64,000 nucleotides of DNA from Rosa chinensis (Eukaryota; Streptophyta; Magnoliopsida; Rosales; Rosaceae), in NCBI RefSeq assembly GCF_002994745.2, contig NC_037093.1:50944384-51008383 (forward strand), given 5' to 3'. Position 1 is the first letter of the stretch. Each line of letters opens with the position of its first letter. The translations under genes and the position numbers were made by a program. Below the pieces are notes generated by a model, which saw only the letters and a program-made list of their open reading frames with translations, made no database searches and had not been told where the DNA came from. This document shows, piece after piece, positions 37,198 to 55,280 of the stretch.

Positions 37198-40015
37198 ATG
37201 AACATCTTCTCCAAGAAGCCAAACGCCAAAGGTCAGTGCCCTAGTTCTTGCCCCAATCTAATTCTCTCGAATTTGAGCTGAATTTCAAGCTTTTTGTTTG
37301 CTAATTGGATCTGAATTGTGCGTGTGATTCTCGATTTTTGATGCAGAGGCGCTTCGGGAAAGCAAGAGAGAAATGACTAATGCTACTAGAGGTAATAAAG
37401 TTTGTTGATTTCGGTGATCGTTGATCATGATCCTTAAGGTTAAATTCAGAGCATGGAAATTGTAATGTCTTTCTTGTGGTTGTTAATTATATTAGTGGAT
37501 TTTAAAGGGAACTTATTTATGTTGGTTTTGGAGTGATTGCGGAATTGGGGTTTGGTTTTGGGATTGCAATGCTTGAATAGACTGGATTAGATTATGTGAG
37601 GTAGGTGGGTTGAGCTATGAAAGTACTCTTATTTCTTGAAGTAGTTTGCTTTTTCTGGCTAGACCGGTGTGCGTAGAGATGCATATGGCTAGTCTGGATT
37701 GAATGTTGTCGGCTTGTTATGATGCATTTCCATGATTTTGCTAGAATAGAATGGATTAGATTTGCGGTTAGGTCTGTTACTTAAAGCATATTAATTTGTC
37801 CGGCTGACTAGTGGTTTACACCAGTTTGTGTGTGTGTGTGTGGATATTCTGGATTGAATAGCATCAGCTTGTTATGATGCGTTTCCCTGATTCTGCTTTT
37901 AGTTCAATGTTTTGTGGTTAAATGTGGCATCATTTTGATCCTCTTATTTACTTTTCCTTTCCCCATTTTGCTACAGGGATAGAGAAGGAAATTGGAGCAT
38001 TGCAATTAGAAGTATGTCAAGAACTTGCAGTTGACACTCTTACTTAGTTAACAGTTTTTTAGTTTAATTGCCTTTAGATTGAATATATTTTACTGTTCTG
38101 TCAGGAAAAAAAGCTCGTTGCTGAGATAAAGAGAACTGCTAAAACAGGAAATGAGGTATGTTCTGTGTTGTGTTTGACTATTATCATCAGTCCAGGGATA
38201 CTCAATGACCGCAAATTGCATTTTGTCATACGTAGTTGATTTGTATATGGTTAAGCCCTTTTCGTTGAATTCTGCAGGCAGCAACTAAAATACTGGCCAG
38301 GCAGCTAATCAGGCTTAGGCAACAGATAGCTAACTTACAAGGAAGTAGGGCTCAAATGAGAGGAATAGCAACTCATACACAGGTCGACTGTCAACTCTGT
38401 ATCTGTATATGAGATTTATCCTGATTCAACTTGTTATCCTGGTCTGTTGTTGTGCTCTTAGTAAAATTTATATCCTCCTGCAGGCAATGCACGCCCAGTC
38501 ATCAGTTGCTGTTGGCATGAAAGGTGCTAGTAAGGCAATGGCAGCTATGAATAAGGTTAGACTGGTATAGTTTGCTGTTATAACTTTTACATAACAATAT
38601 GTTGCAAGATGTTAAAACTGGCTCCAGTTAGAAGCATTAGTCTAAAAGAAGCCCCGTCATCATTCATCACTCATGTTGAGCCAAGCCATCAGTTATCTTT
38701 TTTTTCTTTTTTCTTTTTGTTAAACAATTAATTTTCCCTTGTAAATAAAATCCAAGAGAATATTCTTTTCTATATTGCTTCCCATAGTCCTAGTGAGGAA
38801 ATTTAATTTCATTGAGTAACAAGCCTATATCTTGTTGCAGCAAATGGATCCTGCAAAGCAAGCACAAGTGATACGTGACTTTCAGAAGCAGTCTGCACAG
38901 ATGGATATGACTGTAAGATTTTGGCACAAAATAATTTTAATCTACTTTTGGTTTTTATGCGAATGATAACAGTTTAAAGCTCGTTCATGCAGACTGAAAT
39001 GATGTCAGACGCTATAGATGATGCCATAGATAGTGATGAGGCAGAAGAGGAAACTGAGGAGCTGACAAACCAGGTACGTCCCCACTATTTGCATCTTTTC
39101 TTACATTCATATTAAGATAAATACCTTTTTACTTAGATAACCCAAAAAACAAAGAAAAGACGTTATGTTTGAGCGAGGCCTGATACTCCTCTGTGATTAG
39201 ATTAATTCTTTAAATTTCCAATGATCCATAAAACCTTTCTGAACAAGTTATTAGTTGAAGTTTGGTTCTTATCTGCAATTGTGTTGTTTTCTGGTGATGG
39301 ACCTTTCAAGATTGAGAAGGGGTTAAGTTAGAATGTTAGATGCTGCAGATCTTTCTTGTATAGCATTGATTGACATGCAGTTTAGGATTTTGATTCTTCA
39401 TAGATGTTGTTGACTATTGTTCTTTGAAACGAGGAATTGGCGAGATTAACTTTGATTGAATTTCTTTTTAACAGGTGCTAGATGAAATTGGTGTCGATGT
39501 TGCCTCACAGGTTGGTACCGACAGTCATTTCTTTCTTAATTTGTTTGGATGAACTGGATTCCTTGTTTTTAAGCTGATGTGTTGTGTGTCAATGTATTGA
39601 CAGTTGTCAGCAGCTCCAAAAGGAAGAATTGCAGCAAAGAACTCTCAGGGTGTTAGCAGGTATGGCCTCCAATCCTTTGTACATAGATTCCTAGTAGATG
39701 TCACCTTCACCATATGGGACTAAACTGCCAGAAGATTTCATAGTAAAATTGAAAATCGTGATTACCTACCACATAATAGCCAGTTTACAGTGGTGACTGT
39801 ATGGGCCACTTAGCAGTTAGCAGCACCTCACACGAATCAATGCATCCTATTTGCAATATCTTTCTTCATTGCAATTTCTCTTTTTGAACTTCTAATAGTT
39901 TTTGTTGTTTCCCTGCCCTTTTTTTTAATTATTTTTTAACTATGGAGTTTCAACTTCTTACAGTTCTGGCACTGACGAGCTGGAGGAAAGATTGGCAGCT
40001 CTCAGAAATCCTTGA
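37198..40015 (+). CDS. VPS2: ESCRT-III subunit VPS2/CHMP2 (VPS2.2/VPS2.3-like)
   Basis: ESCRT-III component that polymerises on endosomal membranes during multivesicular body sorting. Exons: 37,198-37,231; 37,347-37,391; 37,977-38,011; 38,105-38,155; 38,278-38,382; 38,484-38,555; 38,841-38,912; 38,993-39,073; 39,475-39,510; 39,604-39,659; 39,964-40,015. Total 639 nt, 212 aa. The Snf7 core begins MNIFSKKPNAKEALRESKRE and has the basic helix segment KKLVAEIKRTAKTGNEAATK. The acidic autoinhibitory region is DAIDSDEAEEETEELTNQVL. The C-terminus DELEERLAALRNP fits the MIM1 motif that recruits VPS4. The N-terminus MNIF.KK and the length fit the plant VPS2.2/2.3 branch rather than VPS2.1. All junctions are GT-AG and in phase. 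Confidence 0.94.
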
Positions 40016-41105
40016 GTTAAGATTCAAGGGCAGAAGATTTTTTATTTTATTGTTCTCCCCAGAATTTGATATCGGATTTTTGCAATATTGCTCATTGTAA
40101 ATATTTTGTTACCCATGTTCTCCTTAGCGCCTATACATACGGAGAAGCTAAGCTTTTATATACCCTCCTTAACTTAGGAGGGGACATATGTGAGCTAATT
40201 CAATATGCATATGAATTGCTTCTTCCTTCTATCCTTCTGATCATAGTTGCCGATGCCAATTCCCAAGTGGCTACAAAGAAAGCAACTCTGGTTTTTTTTT
40301 TCTTTCTTCTCCGCAAAGCAGCTTAGCTAAGTAGGTTAATTTCAGTTCAACATCCAATCAAAGAAAGTTGTAAAAGGTTGTGGGAGGTACTGTTTTTCCT
40401 TTGATTGAAGGTTTCGAGGCCATAACAAGTGCCCGTGTTGAACAAGATTGTTCAATCATAAGTGAAGGCTTCACTTCAGTCGACAAATGAGAGTTGAAAA
40501 CTAGATCCACTATTTCATCAATTGTATTCAACTAGCCAACTACTACTGAGCCAAATCTTGTGTTCTAGCATTCTTCAGACCAGTCCCTATTAATCTCCAA
40601 GTACAGATGGTCGAGCTAGTCGGCCTAAAGCTCATGTGAATGGAAACATGCTATTGATAAAAAATTTACCAATCCAAACTTCAGAGAGGTTGTGGATTAA
40701 ATTACCAAATATAGCCAACTGCAAGGGGGTGAAAATAGAAATTTCCGGCGGACCAAGCTCAAGCTATAGCACTCTTGATTAAACTCTTAAATAGAGAGGT
40801 GCATACAAATAACAAAGAAACGGTTTCAAACTTAAAGTAGGTGTATAGTGAGGACATAGTAATTATTACAGCTAAGGAGAGAAAGAATGTATGTTTCTTC
40901 TAATACACAGTTACAGCGGCCCTTAAACTCTTGACAAGAAGTGGGAGAAGTCTGGAATTGCTGATAAGACATGCAAGAAGATCAGTAATGATGGAGCATC
41001 GGGAATATCCCATGTACAAAGGCGAGTTTTGTGTTTTCTTTCTCAGGTGCTCATCAAATAGACGAGTGATTATCCATTACATGACCAGGCAGATATTGAA
41101 CTCCA
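40016..41105. other. intergenic between convergent VPS2 and casein kinase genes
   Basis: Contains the 3' flanks of both genes. An 86-codon frame at 40,066-40,326 has no recognisable domain and probably lies in the VPS2 3' UTR. No other feature seen. Confidence 0.45.
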
Positions 41106-45471
<4,366 letters not shown>

Positions 45472-47315
45472 GATTCAACAATCTTCCAACACACAGCTCA
45501 ACCCAGAAGCTCAAAATGGCCAAGATTTCTGCCCAATGCAAGCCTTTATTGTGTGCATAACCCTCACACCCACCAAACAAATAACCCCCAAATCTCCAAA
45601 AATCTTACGTTTACTCCCAACAACTTGGCCTAATCACCCCAAAAGGTCACAATCAACGCATTAAATCAATCCCCCAATTGGAAAAAGAATCCGACTTTTT
45701 CCTCAATAATAACCCCACAATCCTCCAAATCAATGACCCGCCTCCTCTGACTAGATATTCAACAATGCCACGAACCCCAAATCGGCGATCGCAGACGGCG
45801 AACTGGAACCCTAATCAGAAGATCATTGACCCGCATTGACCATCATCGAATCAAGCCCCGAAACCGATAAAGATTGAAGCTTTGGCCAAGCTCAGTATTG
45901 GGATCGGAGAGAAACAAAGCGACGAAACGTTTCTTCAGAAAATAGGGGAAATTGGGCGGAGGAAAAATGATTTGGGGGTGGAGAAAGAGAGAGATAAAGA
46001 AGAAGAAGAAGAAGAAGGGAAAAGGAGGTTGGTTTATGGTTTTTTTTTTTTTTTTTTTTAAATGGTTTGGTTTGGTAATAAAAACTAATAAACCAAAAAA
46101 GATTGAATCTTTATCAAAAAATTAAGATAAGGATTTGGAAAAAACTATATTGAGGGGTGAAGCGATACCTTCTCTAATTCTGAGCTGCAGCCTAACACGT
46201 TTGGGCTGTCTTGCTGTGAGTGAGAGAAAGAGAGAGAATTTTTTAATTTAACAAAACCGTGTGTAACGAACGAAAAGAAGGAAGCAAAGAAGAGAAATTT
46301 CCATACAAAAACGTGCATGCCATTTTCTTCTCTGGCTGTCTTTTCTCAAATTGGGATTGTTTGCTAATTATGGCCCTTATTCTCTTTTACTTGGTAATAC
46401 TTGGATATTCCCTCTCTTATTTGGTCTCGATTGTTTAGGGTGTGGGACAGACTGTTGGTCAGAGTTAGTAGTACTAATTGTTGGTTCTTGTCGGGAAAGG
46501 GACTTATCATTGTCAGGAAAACTTGGCCCGATTTTGGATTTTGGATGTTGGATGTTGGATGCTCCTTTTTCTACGTTCCTTGGCTACGTTTGCCATGAAC
46601 CAAATTACCCATATGGTCCATGTGCAACGAAGTTTTTTGATTTAGGTCGGCTGCCCTTGAGGGTTTGTTAAGTAACTTAAAACGGAAATGGTAAGGGGGG
46701 GTTGGTGACGGTGTGTCATCAATTCAAAAAATTCTTTTTTCTTTTTTTTGCATGAATCTCATTGATGACATTAGCCTTAGGGTTTATTCTAGTCAAGTCC
46801 ATAAAATGGTGGTCTTGGTGTCATTAGAGCAGTCTGAATGTTATCGGTTCGATTTTCAATATAAACTGCATCAATGATTTGGTCTTTTCTATTCAAAGTT
46901 CCAAATGGCCATAAATTAAAAAAAATCGACATCTTAGTTTGATTCAATGAAATTTTGATTAGTTCTTTATTGGAGAGATTAAGAATTTAAGATAATTATA
47001 TATTCATCCTTGTCATGAATGCCAGTTACCAAAACTTTATGACAGGGCCAATAGAAGAATTCATCACCATTTTCTGCGGATACATACTACCATAATGAAA
47101 TAAAAATTCCAAAATACTAGAGCAACTAACCCATTAACTAGTAAACCAACTTCGTAACCACCATGATTTACGCATGTAAACAGAAGCATTCAACAACATA
47201 CAAAGCTAAGATGAATGAATCGATCAATGCACCAAATTAGTGACTTGCCTAGCTTATAAAGCACGAAAAATGTTGAAATTGATTCTATTGTGCATGTGTG
47301 TGTGTCATATGTTCA

Positions 47316-47349
<34 letters not shown>

Positions 47350-48104
47350 CTTTTTCCAAAGTTTTACACAAGATATTTTAGAATTAATGGATATCATCAG
47401 TTTGTGTGAACCTAAGGTAGAAAATAAAAAACCAACAAAAATTGTAAAACTTAAGTCAAACGGTTTGGTTAGATTGCAGATTTATCATATGAAATAATTA
47501 ACCAAGAACTTGTACTGAAGAATCAATTTCTAGTACTAACTAACAAATCAATTCGAGTTTTTATTCAGTTTCAACAGTTCAGTGCACTTATCGTCAGTTT
47601 TTCAATTTCGGTTTACGAAGTGCATATGATTTAGAGCTTGCTTTAAAATCATACTTGTGCCTTAATTTGGCATCCACACTAACACGATCAAATTAGTGAT
47701 CTAAAAAATACTGAATTCTTACACTAATTAAAAAGAACAGTAAAATGAAAAGAACCTTAGTAGACATGATCATGCATGCTGGAAAACATTAGATGGACTG
47801 TTGATATCAATCCCCATCGCAAAATCCAAGACAGAATTCATATTTTCAATCATTACAATTAGACGATTAGAATTCTAAAACTTTTTGTTGATTATTCCCG
47901 GTGCTGTACGTCAAATATTATAGATCTATTTAATTAAGCAGTGAGTACTGTGTCCCCCGTGCTTAAGCAGACAAGCAACAGTAGAATAGACCGCGTGACT
48001 CACGAGCCATGACTTCGCAGACCCCATCGATCATTGCCCAGGACTAAAATATAATATCCAAAATATTTTCGATATTTTCTCCAAATTTCTCTTTTTTACC
48101 ATCG
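45472..48104. other. intergenic upstream of casein kinase I
   Basis: Includes the kinase 5' leader with a GAA run (45,993-46,018) and poly-T (46,040-46,060). A 106-codon + frame at 46,351-46,671 shows no recognisable domain. A TA microsatellite lies at about 47,318-47,348. Otherwise AT-rich with no gene or element I can support. Confidence 0.4.
47318..47348. repeat. (TA)n microsatellite
   Basis: About 15 uninterrupted TA units. Confidence 0.95.
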
Positions 48105-48475
48105 ATATTAATTTGGGTTAATTACATCTAAGTGTATCTTTAAATGTTTTTTTAGCTATAAGGCCACCAATTAGTTTTTTTCCCTCATAAGGCCACTAGA
48201 TTAAAAATAGTGTTATATTTTGGATATTAAAAATCAATATATTTACATAAATGCCACTATAGTACAAAGTCAACAATCATTCTCTCTCTCCTCTCCGGCG
48301 AGGTCTCCGGTCAACTCCGGCCGACCTCTGGCGAACTCCGGCGGGTCTCTGACCAACTTCCGAGGACCACAAAAGCTACTATCACTAACACCAAAAGCTA
48401 CTGTGGCTAGCAACAAAAGCTACTCTGATGAGATTTCCGGCAACCTCTGGCGAGGTCGCAAAAACTACTGTCACC

Positions 48476-48817
48476 TAGGGGTGGGCACGGTGCGGTTCGG
48501 TTCGGTTTAAGGCCCAAACCGCAACCAAACTGCTTTTTCCGGTTGGCCTATATATCAAACCGCAACTGCATTATAAAAGGGATGAACCGATTATTTCGGT
48601 TACACCATTTTTCGGTGCGGTGCGGGTCGGTTTCGGTTTAGACCAATTTATTAATTTCAACTAGAAAGAGAGGGCCAAAATCATGCTTATTTTTACCTAA
48701 CAATTTCAATAAGGCATAAATAAATTTTGAATGCATTTAGAGTCCACACAAATTGGCAAATGTCACCCAAATATCAAGCAACTTGCAAAAAGACCATATT
48801 TGAACACATAACAAACC

Positions 48818-48854
<37 letters not shown>

Positions 48855-49168
48855 TAATGATCAAGCAAACATAGCAACTTATTACAAACTGAAAACCTGA
48901 ACAAAAATGAATTTCTTATATATTAAAAACCAACATTTCCATCAATAGAGAAATAATAAATAAATAAAATGTAATTAAAATAAATTCGGTGCGGGTCGGT
49001 TTAAATCGGGCGGTTTATGACCCGAAACCGCAACCGAACCGCTTTTATGCGGTTCGGTGCGGTGTGACCGTAAAACGACACCGTTTTAGTTCGGTGCGGT
49101 TGCCGAACCGCTTTTTCGGTGCGGTTCGGGTCGGTAACCGCATTTTCGGTTCAAAGTGCCCACCCCTA
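48476..49168. mobile_element. non-autonomous hAT element inside the MULE
   Basis: 693 bp with terminal inverted repeats TAGGGGTGGGCA and TGCCCACCCCTA and a perfect 8-bp target duplication CTGTCACC at 48,468-48,475 and 49,169-49,176. Subterminal regions are packed with GGTGCGGTTCGG-type motifs on the left and their complements on the right. The middle is AT-rich with a CA/TA microsatellite (about 48,818-48,856). No transposase. Confidence 0.93.
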
Positions 49169-49176
49169 CTGTCACC

Positions 49177-50560
49177 AGCAAAAAAACCTACTGTCACCAG
49201 CAACAAAAGCTACTATGGTGAGATTTCCGGCAAAGTCACAAAACCTACTGTCACCAGCAACAAAACATATTCTCACCAACACTAAAACCTACTCTCTCCC
49301 ACCAACACTTATCTACTGTCGCCAGCAACAAAAGCTACTATCACCATAATAAAAATGCTAGTACAATTGAGAAAAGAAATCATATTCAATAATAAAAAGT
49401 ATCCAAGGTTCAACAATAATATAACTATATAAAAAGCTACTTCCATAGTTGTAAAAAGCCACTAATATAGTTATGAAAATCTATTACAATAGTTGTATAA
49501 AACTACTGTCAATGTTATAATGCTATTGTCATTTTTCAATGGTGACACCCTAATCGCATAGACATAATTTTGCCATCTTCAGCATGAGACTGCATTTCCA
49601 CATTTCTTGGTTAACCGAATGATCTCTTGGCCAATGGAGACTTCAATATCCAAATTCACATGAGTTTCGAAATCTACCACTACAAATGCAAAGGGGAAGA
49701 ATTCTACAAGGACAAAGATAGGACAAAATATTAGTATTTGAAATGAAAACTAAAAACACACGTACAAAGCTACTAGACCAGTAGCCACTGCCATAGGTAC
49801 GGAAAGCTACTATAAAACATGTACAAAGCTATTGGACTATTAATAAAAAGCTACTGATATAGGTATAGAAAACTACTATAACACATGTACAAAAGTTACT
49901 GGATTAGTAATAAAAAGCTATTGATGTAGGTATAGAAAACTAGTATAACACATATACAATGCTACTAACATAAATACTGATTACACAAAGCCAGCTTATT
50001 ATACATGTTGATAGTGTAACACAAATTCCAAATAAGAAATGCTAGAGATATATAATCATAACAAGAAGAAAATTGAATTTCATTCATGATCATACTTTTT
50101 CAATTTGATAAGCTAATGACAAAAGACCACTTGAAATCAATCAAAATGAAAACAAAAAAACTACTGACATCAGATTGAAAAGATACTAACATAAGAATAG
50201 AAAGATACTATCACTGTGTTGAAAAACAACTACAACAGTGCTATTGACTTGAAATAAATCAAAACGAAGGGAAAAAAAAAAAAGGCTACTCGCATCAACT
50301 TAAAAATATACTACAGTAGCCATAGAGAGCTATTATTTCTGTATTGAAAAGCCGCTATAACAATCATGGAGATAGACTTGAAATCAATCCAAATAAAAAA
50401 AAAGAAAAATTACTGACATCAGCTTGAAGAGATACTAACATAGGCATATAAAGCTACTATCACTGTGTTGAAAAGTCACTATAATAATTATAGAGAGGTA
50501 TTGACTTGAGATCAATCAAAATGAAAATAAGTTCACAATACTTGATCATCTCTACATATC
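49177..50560. repeat. degenerate short tandem repeat field in the MULE
   Basis: Dozens of diverged units around AAAAGCTACTATCACCA / AAAGCTACTGACATAGG / AAAACTACTATAACA, spaced 15-35 bp apart. The same motif begins left of the hAT insertion (48,370-48,475), so the field predates it. No coding signal. Confidence 0.7.
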
Positions 50561-50986
50561 CACAATACTTATTCATCACTACTTTCAACTTCACTATACT
50601 TGCAAGTATAAGGCCTTCTCTCTCTCTCGAAGATTAAAAGAGGCCAAATCCAAACAAAATTCTGAATATTAGTGGGGATGAAAGCTCATCTAAGGAAATG
50701 AGCCAATGCTCCAAAAAATGCTTGAGGCTCATACGAAAACATTTCAGGTGATAGTAGGAAATGTAAATAAGACTGCAAGAAATGATTGCTGATGTAGAAG
50801 GATTCCCAACTCATTTATCAGAAATTATAGCATTTAAAGAGAAAGGACCCAGGTAAGACTAGAGCAAGCTACGAACATGTTGCGTAGTGAAATTATGATG
50901 AATAATTATGCCAACAATAATAGGACTCAATAAACACGTTAAGATTGACATAGTGAAATTATGCTAGCACACCAGTACTGAATCAT

Positions 50987-53317
50987 TGATGTCGCTTTTG
51001 GGAAGCGACCAATTTAACCCTGAAATGTCATTAGTAGTATAAGCAAGTAGGGATCGTTCTATTCCGGGGATTGAGGGTACACCTGTCATTGTCAAACAAT
51101 TAAACAATTAAAATTAAAACAAAGTATATTATTTACACAATATAGACATATTTACGAAAAAGGGGGGAATATTTTTGGTTAAGTTAAGAAAATAATTAAA
51201 ATGCAAAAACATAAAAAATATAAATGGGATGCAAGAACAAAGATCAAAGTCGAAACTCATGATTAAAATTGATTCAAGTTCATCATTGTTCATCATAGTC
51301 ATGCAAGAGGAGTTGATCATGTGAAACGTTCAAAAGCAAACAATTTCCCATATTTTACTTTCAATGCTAATTAACCTAAGCGAAAGCACCTAGATTAATT
51401 CTATCAAACATGCAATCAAACCCTAGAAAGCTAGTCAATCATGTCATGTTTAATGCATTAAGCACCTAGAAAGGCTATCAACCCAAATGTGCAACTTAGT
51501 ATGGAAAAGTCCACCTAATTGCAATCTTCTTTGATTAAACTCGGTTTTTGTACAAAACCTTTACTACTTATCGATTCAAGAACACAAAACCAAAAAGTTG
51601 ATCCATGTTCTCGAATTCGTAGCAACATTCACATAAAAACCCTAAATGTTTCGAACCATTCAAGATTATCATACAAAAGATTTCTATCATGCAAATTTAA
51701 TCAAACACTCACACAAAAGCAACCATAAATCGCAATATATGAATCTGAAAATTAACAATTAATCATAAAATTTCAGAAAACAACACTTGTTCATACATAT
51801 GTGTCAACTAAGGCAAAACCAACGAAAATACAAAGCAAAGGTACAAGGAGAATCGGATTACACCGTGATGAAGATGAGATGAATGAAGTGATGAATGGTC
51901 TCTTGAATTTCGAAAGCAATCTTCAAGGATGGTGATGGAGGTACTGCACGGCTTGTCTTCTTCTTCCTTGGCCTTGATTGCACTTCGTGGTTGCCCTAGA
52001 GGATGGAGATGAACACGGCTAGCTAGAGAGAGTTTTTCTGATTTTTTTCAAAGTGTAAACGCAAAAGTGGGGAACTCCTTGACGTTGAGAGAAGAGAGGA
52101 ATATATAGGGGACGGCCCCTAGGTCTCCATGCCGTCAAAAACCCTAGAAAAGCTCACGGCTATTGCTTGCTTTGTCCACATATTTTCCTCCAATGAATTC
52201 TTGCCAGATAAGCCCTATGAAGTGGTGCAACCAATCACAAAATTCCAATATTAATTCCCTAAATAATTCTTGCCGAAATATGTAGATAATTTCTGATTTT
52301 ATACACCAATTTCGGCAACAATATATTTAGAGAATAAAGGGGGATGAACCTAGACTCCTTTGAGAGCTTTTTGTGTTCTACACATATTCTCTTTCCTTTA
52401 AAAGCTCCCTAAGAAATCTCCACGAAATCTCTTTATTTTTCTGATTTTTCCTCACGGCAAAAACCCTAATTTCTCTCTTCATTATCTCTTGGCCGAATTC
52501 CCTAGGGTTTGCACGGCATTCCCTTGTTTTCCTCTTGGCTTGGACGGCTAGGAGTCTTCTAGGGTTTATCTCTTGATTTATTTCCATAAAAATAGCCCTA
52601 GAAAATCTCCCTAGAAAATCTCCTTTTAATTTCTGATTTTCCACGTCACCTCCTTGTTTCTCTCTTGCAAATTCACGGCAAAACATCTTTAGGGCTAGGG
52701 TTTGCGTCACAAACCCTAGTTCCATGGGCTCTTGTGGGCTTTTATCCAATTAGCCGAAAATCCAACAAGTCTTGAGAGTTTTTGGGCCTCCATGCGTCAC
52801 CTCTATGCCATGTCATCATTTAGAGTCTTCAAGAAGCCTCTCTCATGCCATGTCACTTCATTAATTCGATCTCCATTCATGGTTAGCTCAAGAGTCTTGT
52901 TTTGGCAAGCTTTCCTTTTTTGGACAGGGTTTCCTGGTTGGACCAGGAAAACTTCTTTTCTTCATTTCTGCTCATTTGTGCTTCCCTTTGTACTTCATCT
53001 TGTCTCCCTCCAACGTTGGCTAGCTTCTCTCTCCATTTGTGAGCTCGTTTCAGCTCATTTGTGACAAGGACCTGAAAATAGAAACTAGTAAGAAAAATAG
53101 AAACTTTCCTAAAATGAAAAATGGCAACTTTCCTAAACTGAAAATGGGAAACTTTCTAAAAATGAAAAATAGAAACTACCGAAAATAGAAACTTTCTACA
53201 AATAGGAATTTTCCCAATCAAAGAATGGAAACTTTCCTAAACAGGGTTTTATTAAGGAAATAACGCAGAAAATGTAGGGAAATGCAGTTAAAACGTCGCA
53301 TTAAAATGCTCCTATCA
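50987..53317 (-). repeat. Gypsy LTR, left copy (3' LTR of the element)
   Basis: 2,331 bp, starting TGATGTCGCTTTTGGGAAGC and ending GCTCCTATCA. It lacks a 22-bp stretch near 51,177 that is present in the right LTR; no other difference was noticed by eye. It holds a 123-codon minus frame (52,378-52,749) repeated in the other LTR, with no recognised domain. Confidence 0.93.
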
Positions 53318-55280
53318 AATTCCCCCACACTTAGCTTTTGCTAGTCCCTTAGCAAAATCACACTAAGACACACACTAAGACTCAACGAAAATTAAAGACT
53401 TGACACGAAACAGACTCTATAGCCCTTCAACTTTTTGTCTCAGCAATCTCTTACTTTCACAACACCAAGATTAGCACTTCACCAAGAATAAATGTTTAGG
53501 CATTCGAGAGTTAATTGAAACACATAATCTTCACATACACAAGTAGGACTTGGTTGTAACAATGGTGATGGGTTCTGTTAAGCATGTTTCAGACAAGTAT
53601 GATTCAATCCTCACAAGGCATATCCACTCTTTCTTCTCTCAGAATTCAAGGCAATGCTTAAAAGCTTATACACTCAAGTATATGTGAAAGATAGCAAGTA
53701 TATCACATAATGTAATAAACGAAAGCACATGTATAATTTTCTTTAAAGATCTCATGAAGGATACCAACTACTTGCACAGATGGACCCAAGCCATAGGTTC
53801 AACTCTTGTAACTCATCTCCACATCAAGGGCTGTCCCATCTTAAGGATCAAGAAGGTCTTTTCAAGGGTTGTAATGGGTTAAGGCTCAAGGTTAAAGAAC
53901 TGAAAGGTAAGGATTTATCAATGTGTCCTAAAAACCTAGTAGAGCATATGTAGATGTAGAGACCTCAAGAAATCCACCAAGGCATTGCAAAAACGTCACT
54001 TTCCCTAGAGGTAACATAAAAGGGCCTAATGTCTTCATGTTGGGCCCAATCTTCATTGTAAACTTCCCCTGAACTATAGTGAATGGACAAAGGCCAAATT
54101 TTTCTTTTAGTGGGCCTTCATTTCAAAGCAGACTCCAAAATTACTAAGTATGGGGGACTAAAATCCATAAATATTTCTTTCTTTTCTTTTCTTTTTATGC
54201 CGTACACTATTTTCTTTTCTTTTTATTTTTCACGGCTTTCACATATTTTTTTTTCTTTATGGACAAGTCTACCCCCACACTTGAACTTTCACCTCTTCTC
54301 AATTTTCATCTTTAGCACCAAACTCACGTAGTATGTCTCAAAAGATAGCTCCACTAAGTTCTTAGAACAAAGGGTAGGGTTGTAACTATACTAAGCTTCA
54401 TGGTTAAGGATTTTAGGGTGATGAACGAAAAGGCTTAGTGTAGGCTCAAAGGGGCTTATCCAGGGGAGTCCCACGACGGGTACAAATGGGGACACAAGTT
54501 TATATGGCAATGGTGGTAATTCCTAGGATGCCTCTATCCCTTCCAGAATCAGGGCCATGTATTGATATACGTCTCAACAAGCACAAGAGCGAATTCTAGC
54601 ATTCTCTAGTCCATCAAACTTAATCTATGGCAAGGAGTCAATCAAGATGAAAGAATAATGAGATCATCAAAACATCGCCAAGAAAATAAGAATATATTTT
54701 CGATTCACTCCAAGAAAAAGGGACATGGCTCAAATATCTCACATGGCTTTATGAATCAAAACTCATCTTAACATGCTCATATTCTCTGTACCAAAGTTTC
54801 GAAATCCATATCCACTACAAGGCACATATTTTTCATATATCTCAATTAACCAAAGAATACCATGTTTAAAAATTCATCTCAATTTTGTGATCCTCTTTTA
54901 ATCATGATTTCAGAGATATAGAATCATCCTAGACAGTTGAAAGGGCATCCTAAGACTCAAAACAAAAACAAAAGCAACGAAAATTTTTAAATTTTTGACA
55001 TTTTTCACTTTTTTTTTGTATTTTTCAATATATGACTCAATATAAATCCCTTCCCCCACACTTAAATATTGCATTGTCCTCAATGTAATCAATTAAAAGC
55101 ATGCAATGAAACACTTAAGCATATAGGGATGAAATTTAGGAAAATAATACTAAATTCAAAAAGCAAAAACGAAAAATAAAAGATAAGGATAAAGAAAGCA
55201 AATCTGATTTGCATGGGTTGCCTCCCAAGTAGCGCTTGGTTTTAACGTCTTCTCAGCCTAGACGTGGTTTCCTCTTCTCC
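53318..55280 (-). other. non-coding 3' part of the Gypsy element
   Basis: Lies between the gag stop and the purine tract, where pol would be expected. I find no RT, integrase or protease motif; only short, unrelated frames are present (for example 54,083-54,331 and 54,910-55,092). Confidence 0.7.

Noticed and set aside
46351..46671. 106-codon frame upstream of casein kinase I
   Set aside because: No domain, no splice or promoter support; composition resembles random AT-rich DNA.
52378..53064. 123- and 110-codon frames, repeated at 59,975-60,661
   Set aside because: They lie inside the two LTR copies of the Gypsy element and have no recognisable domain; repeats, not genes.
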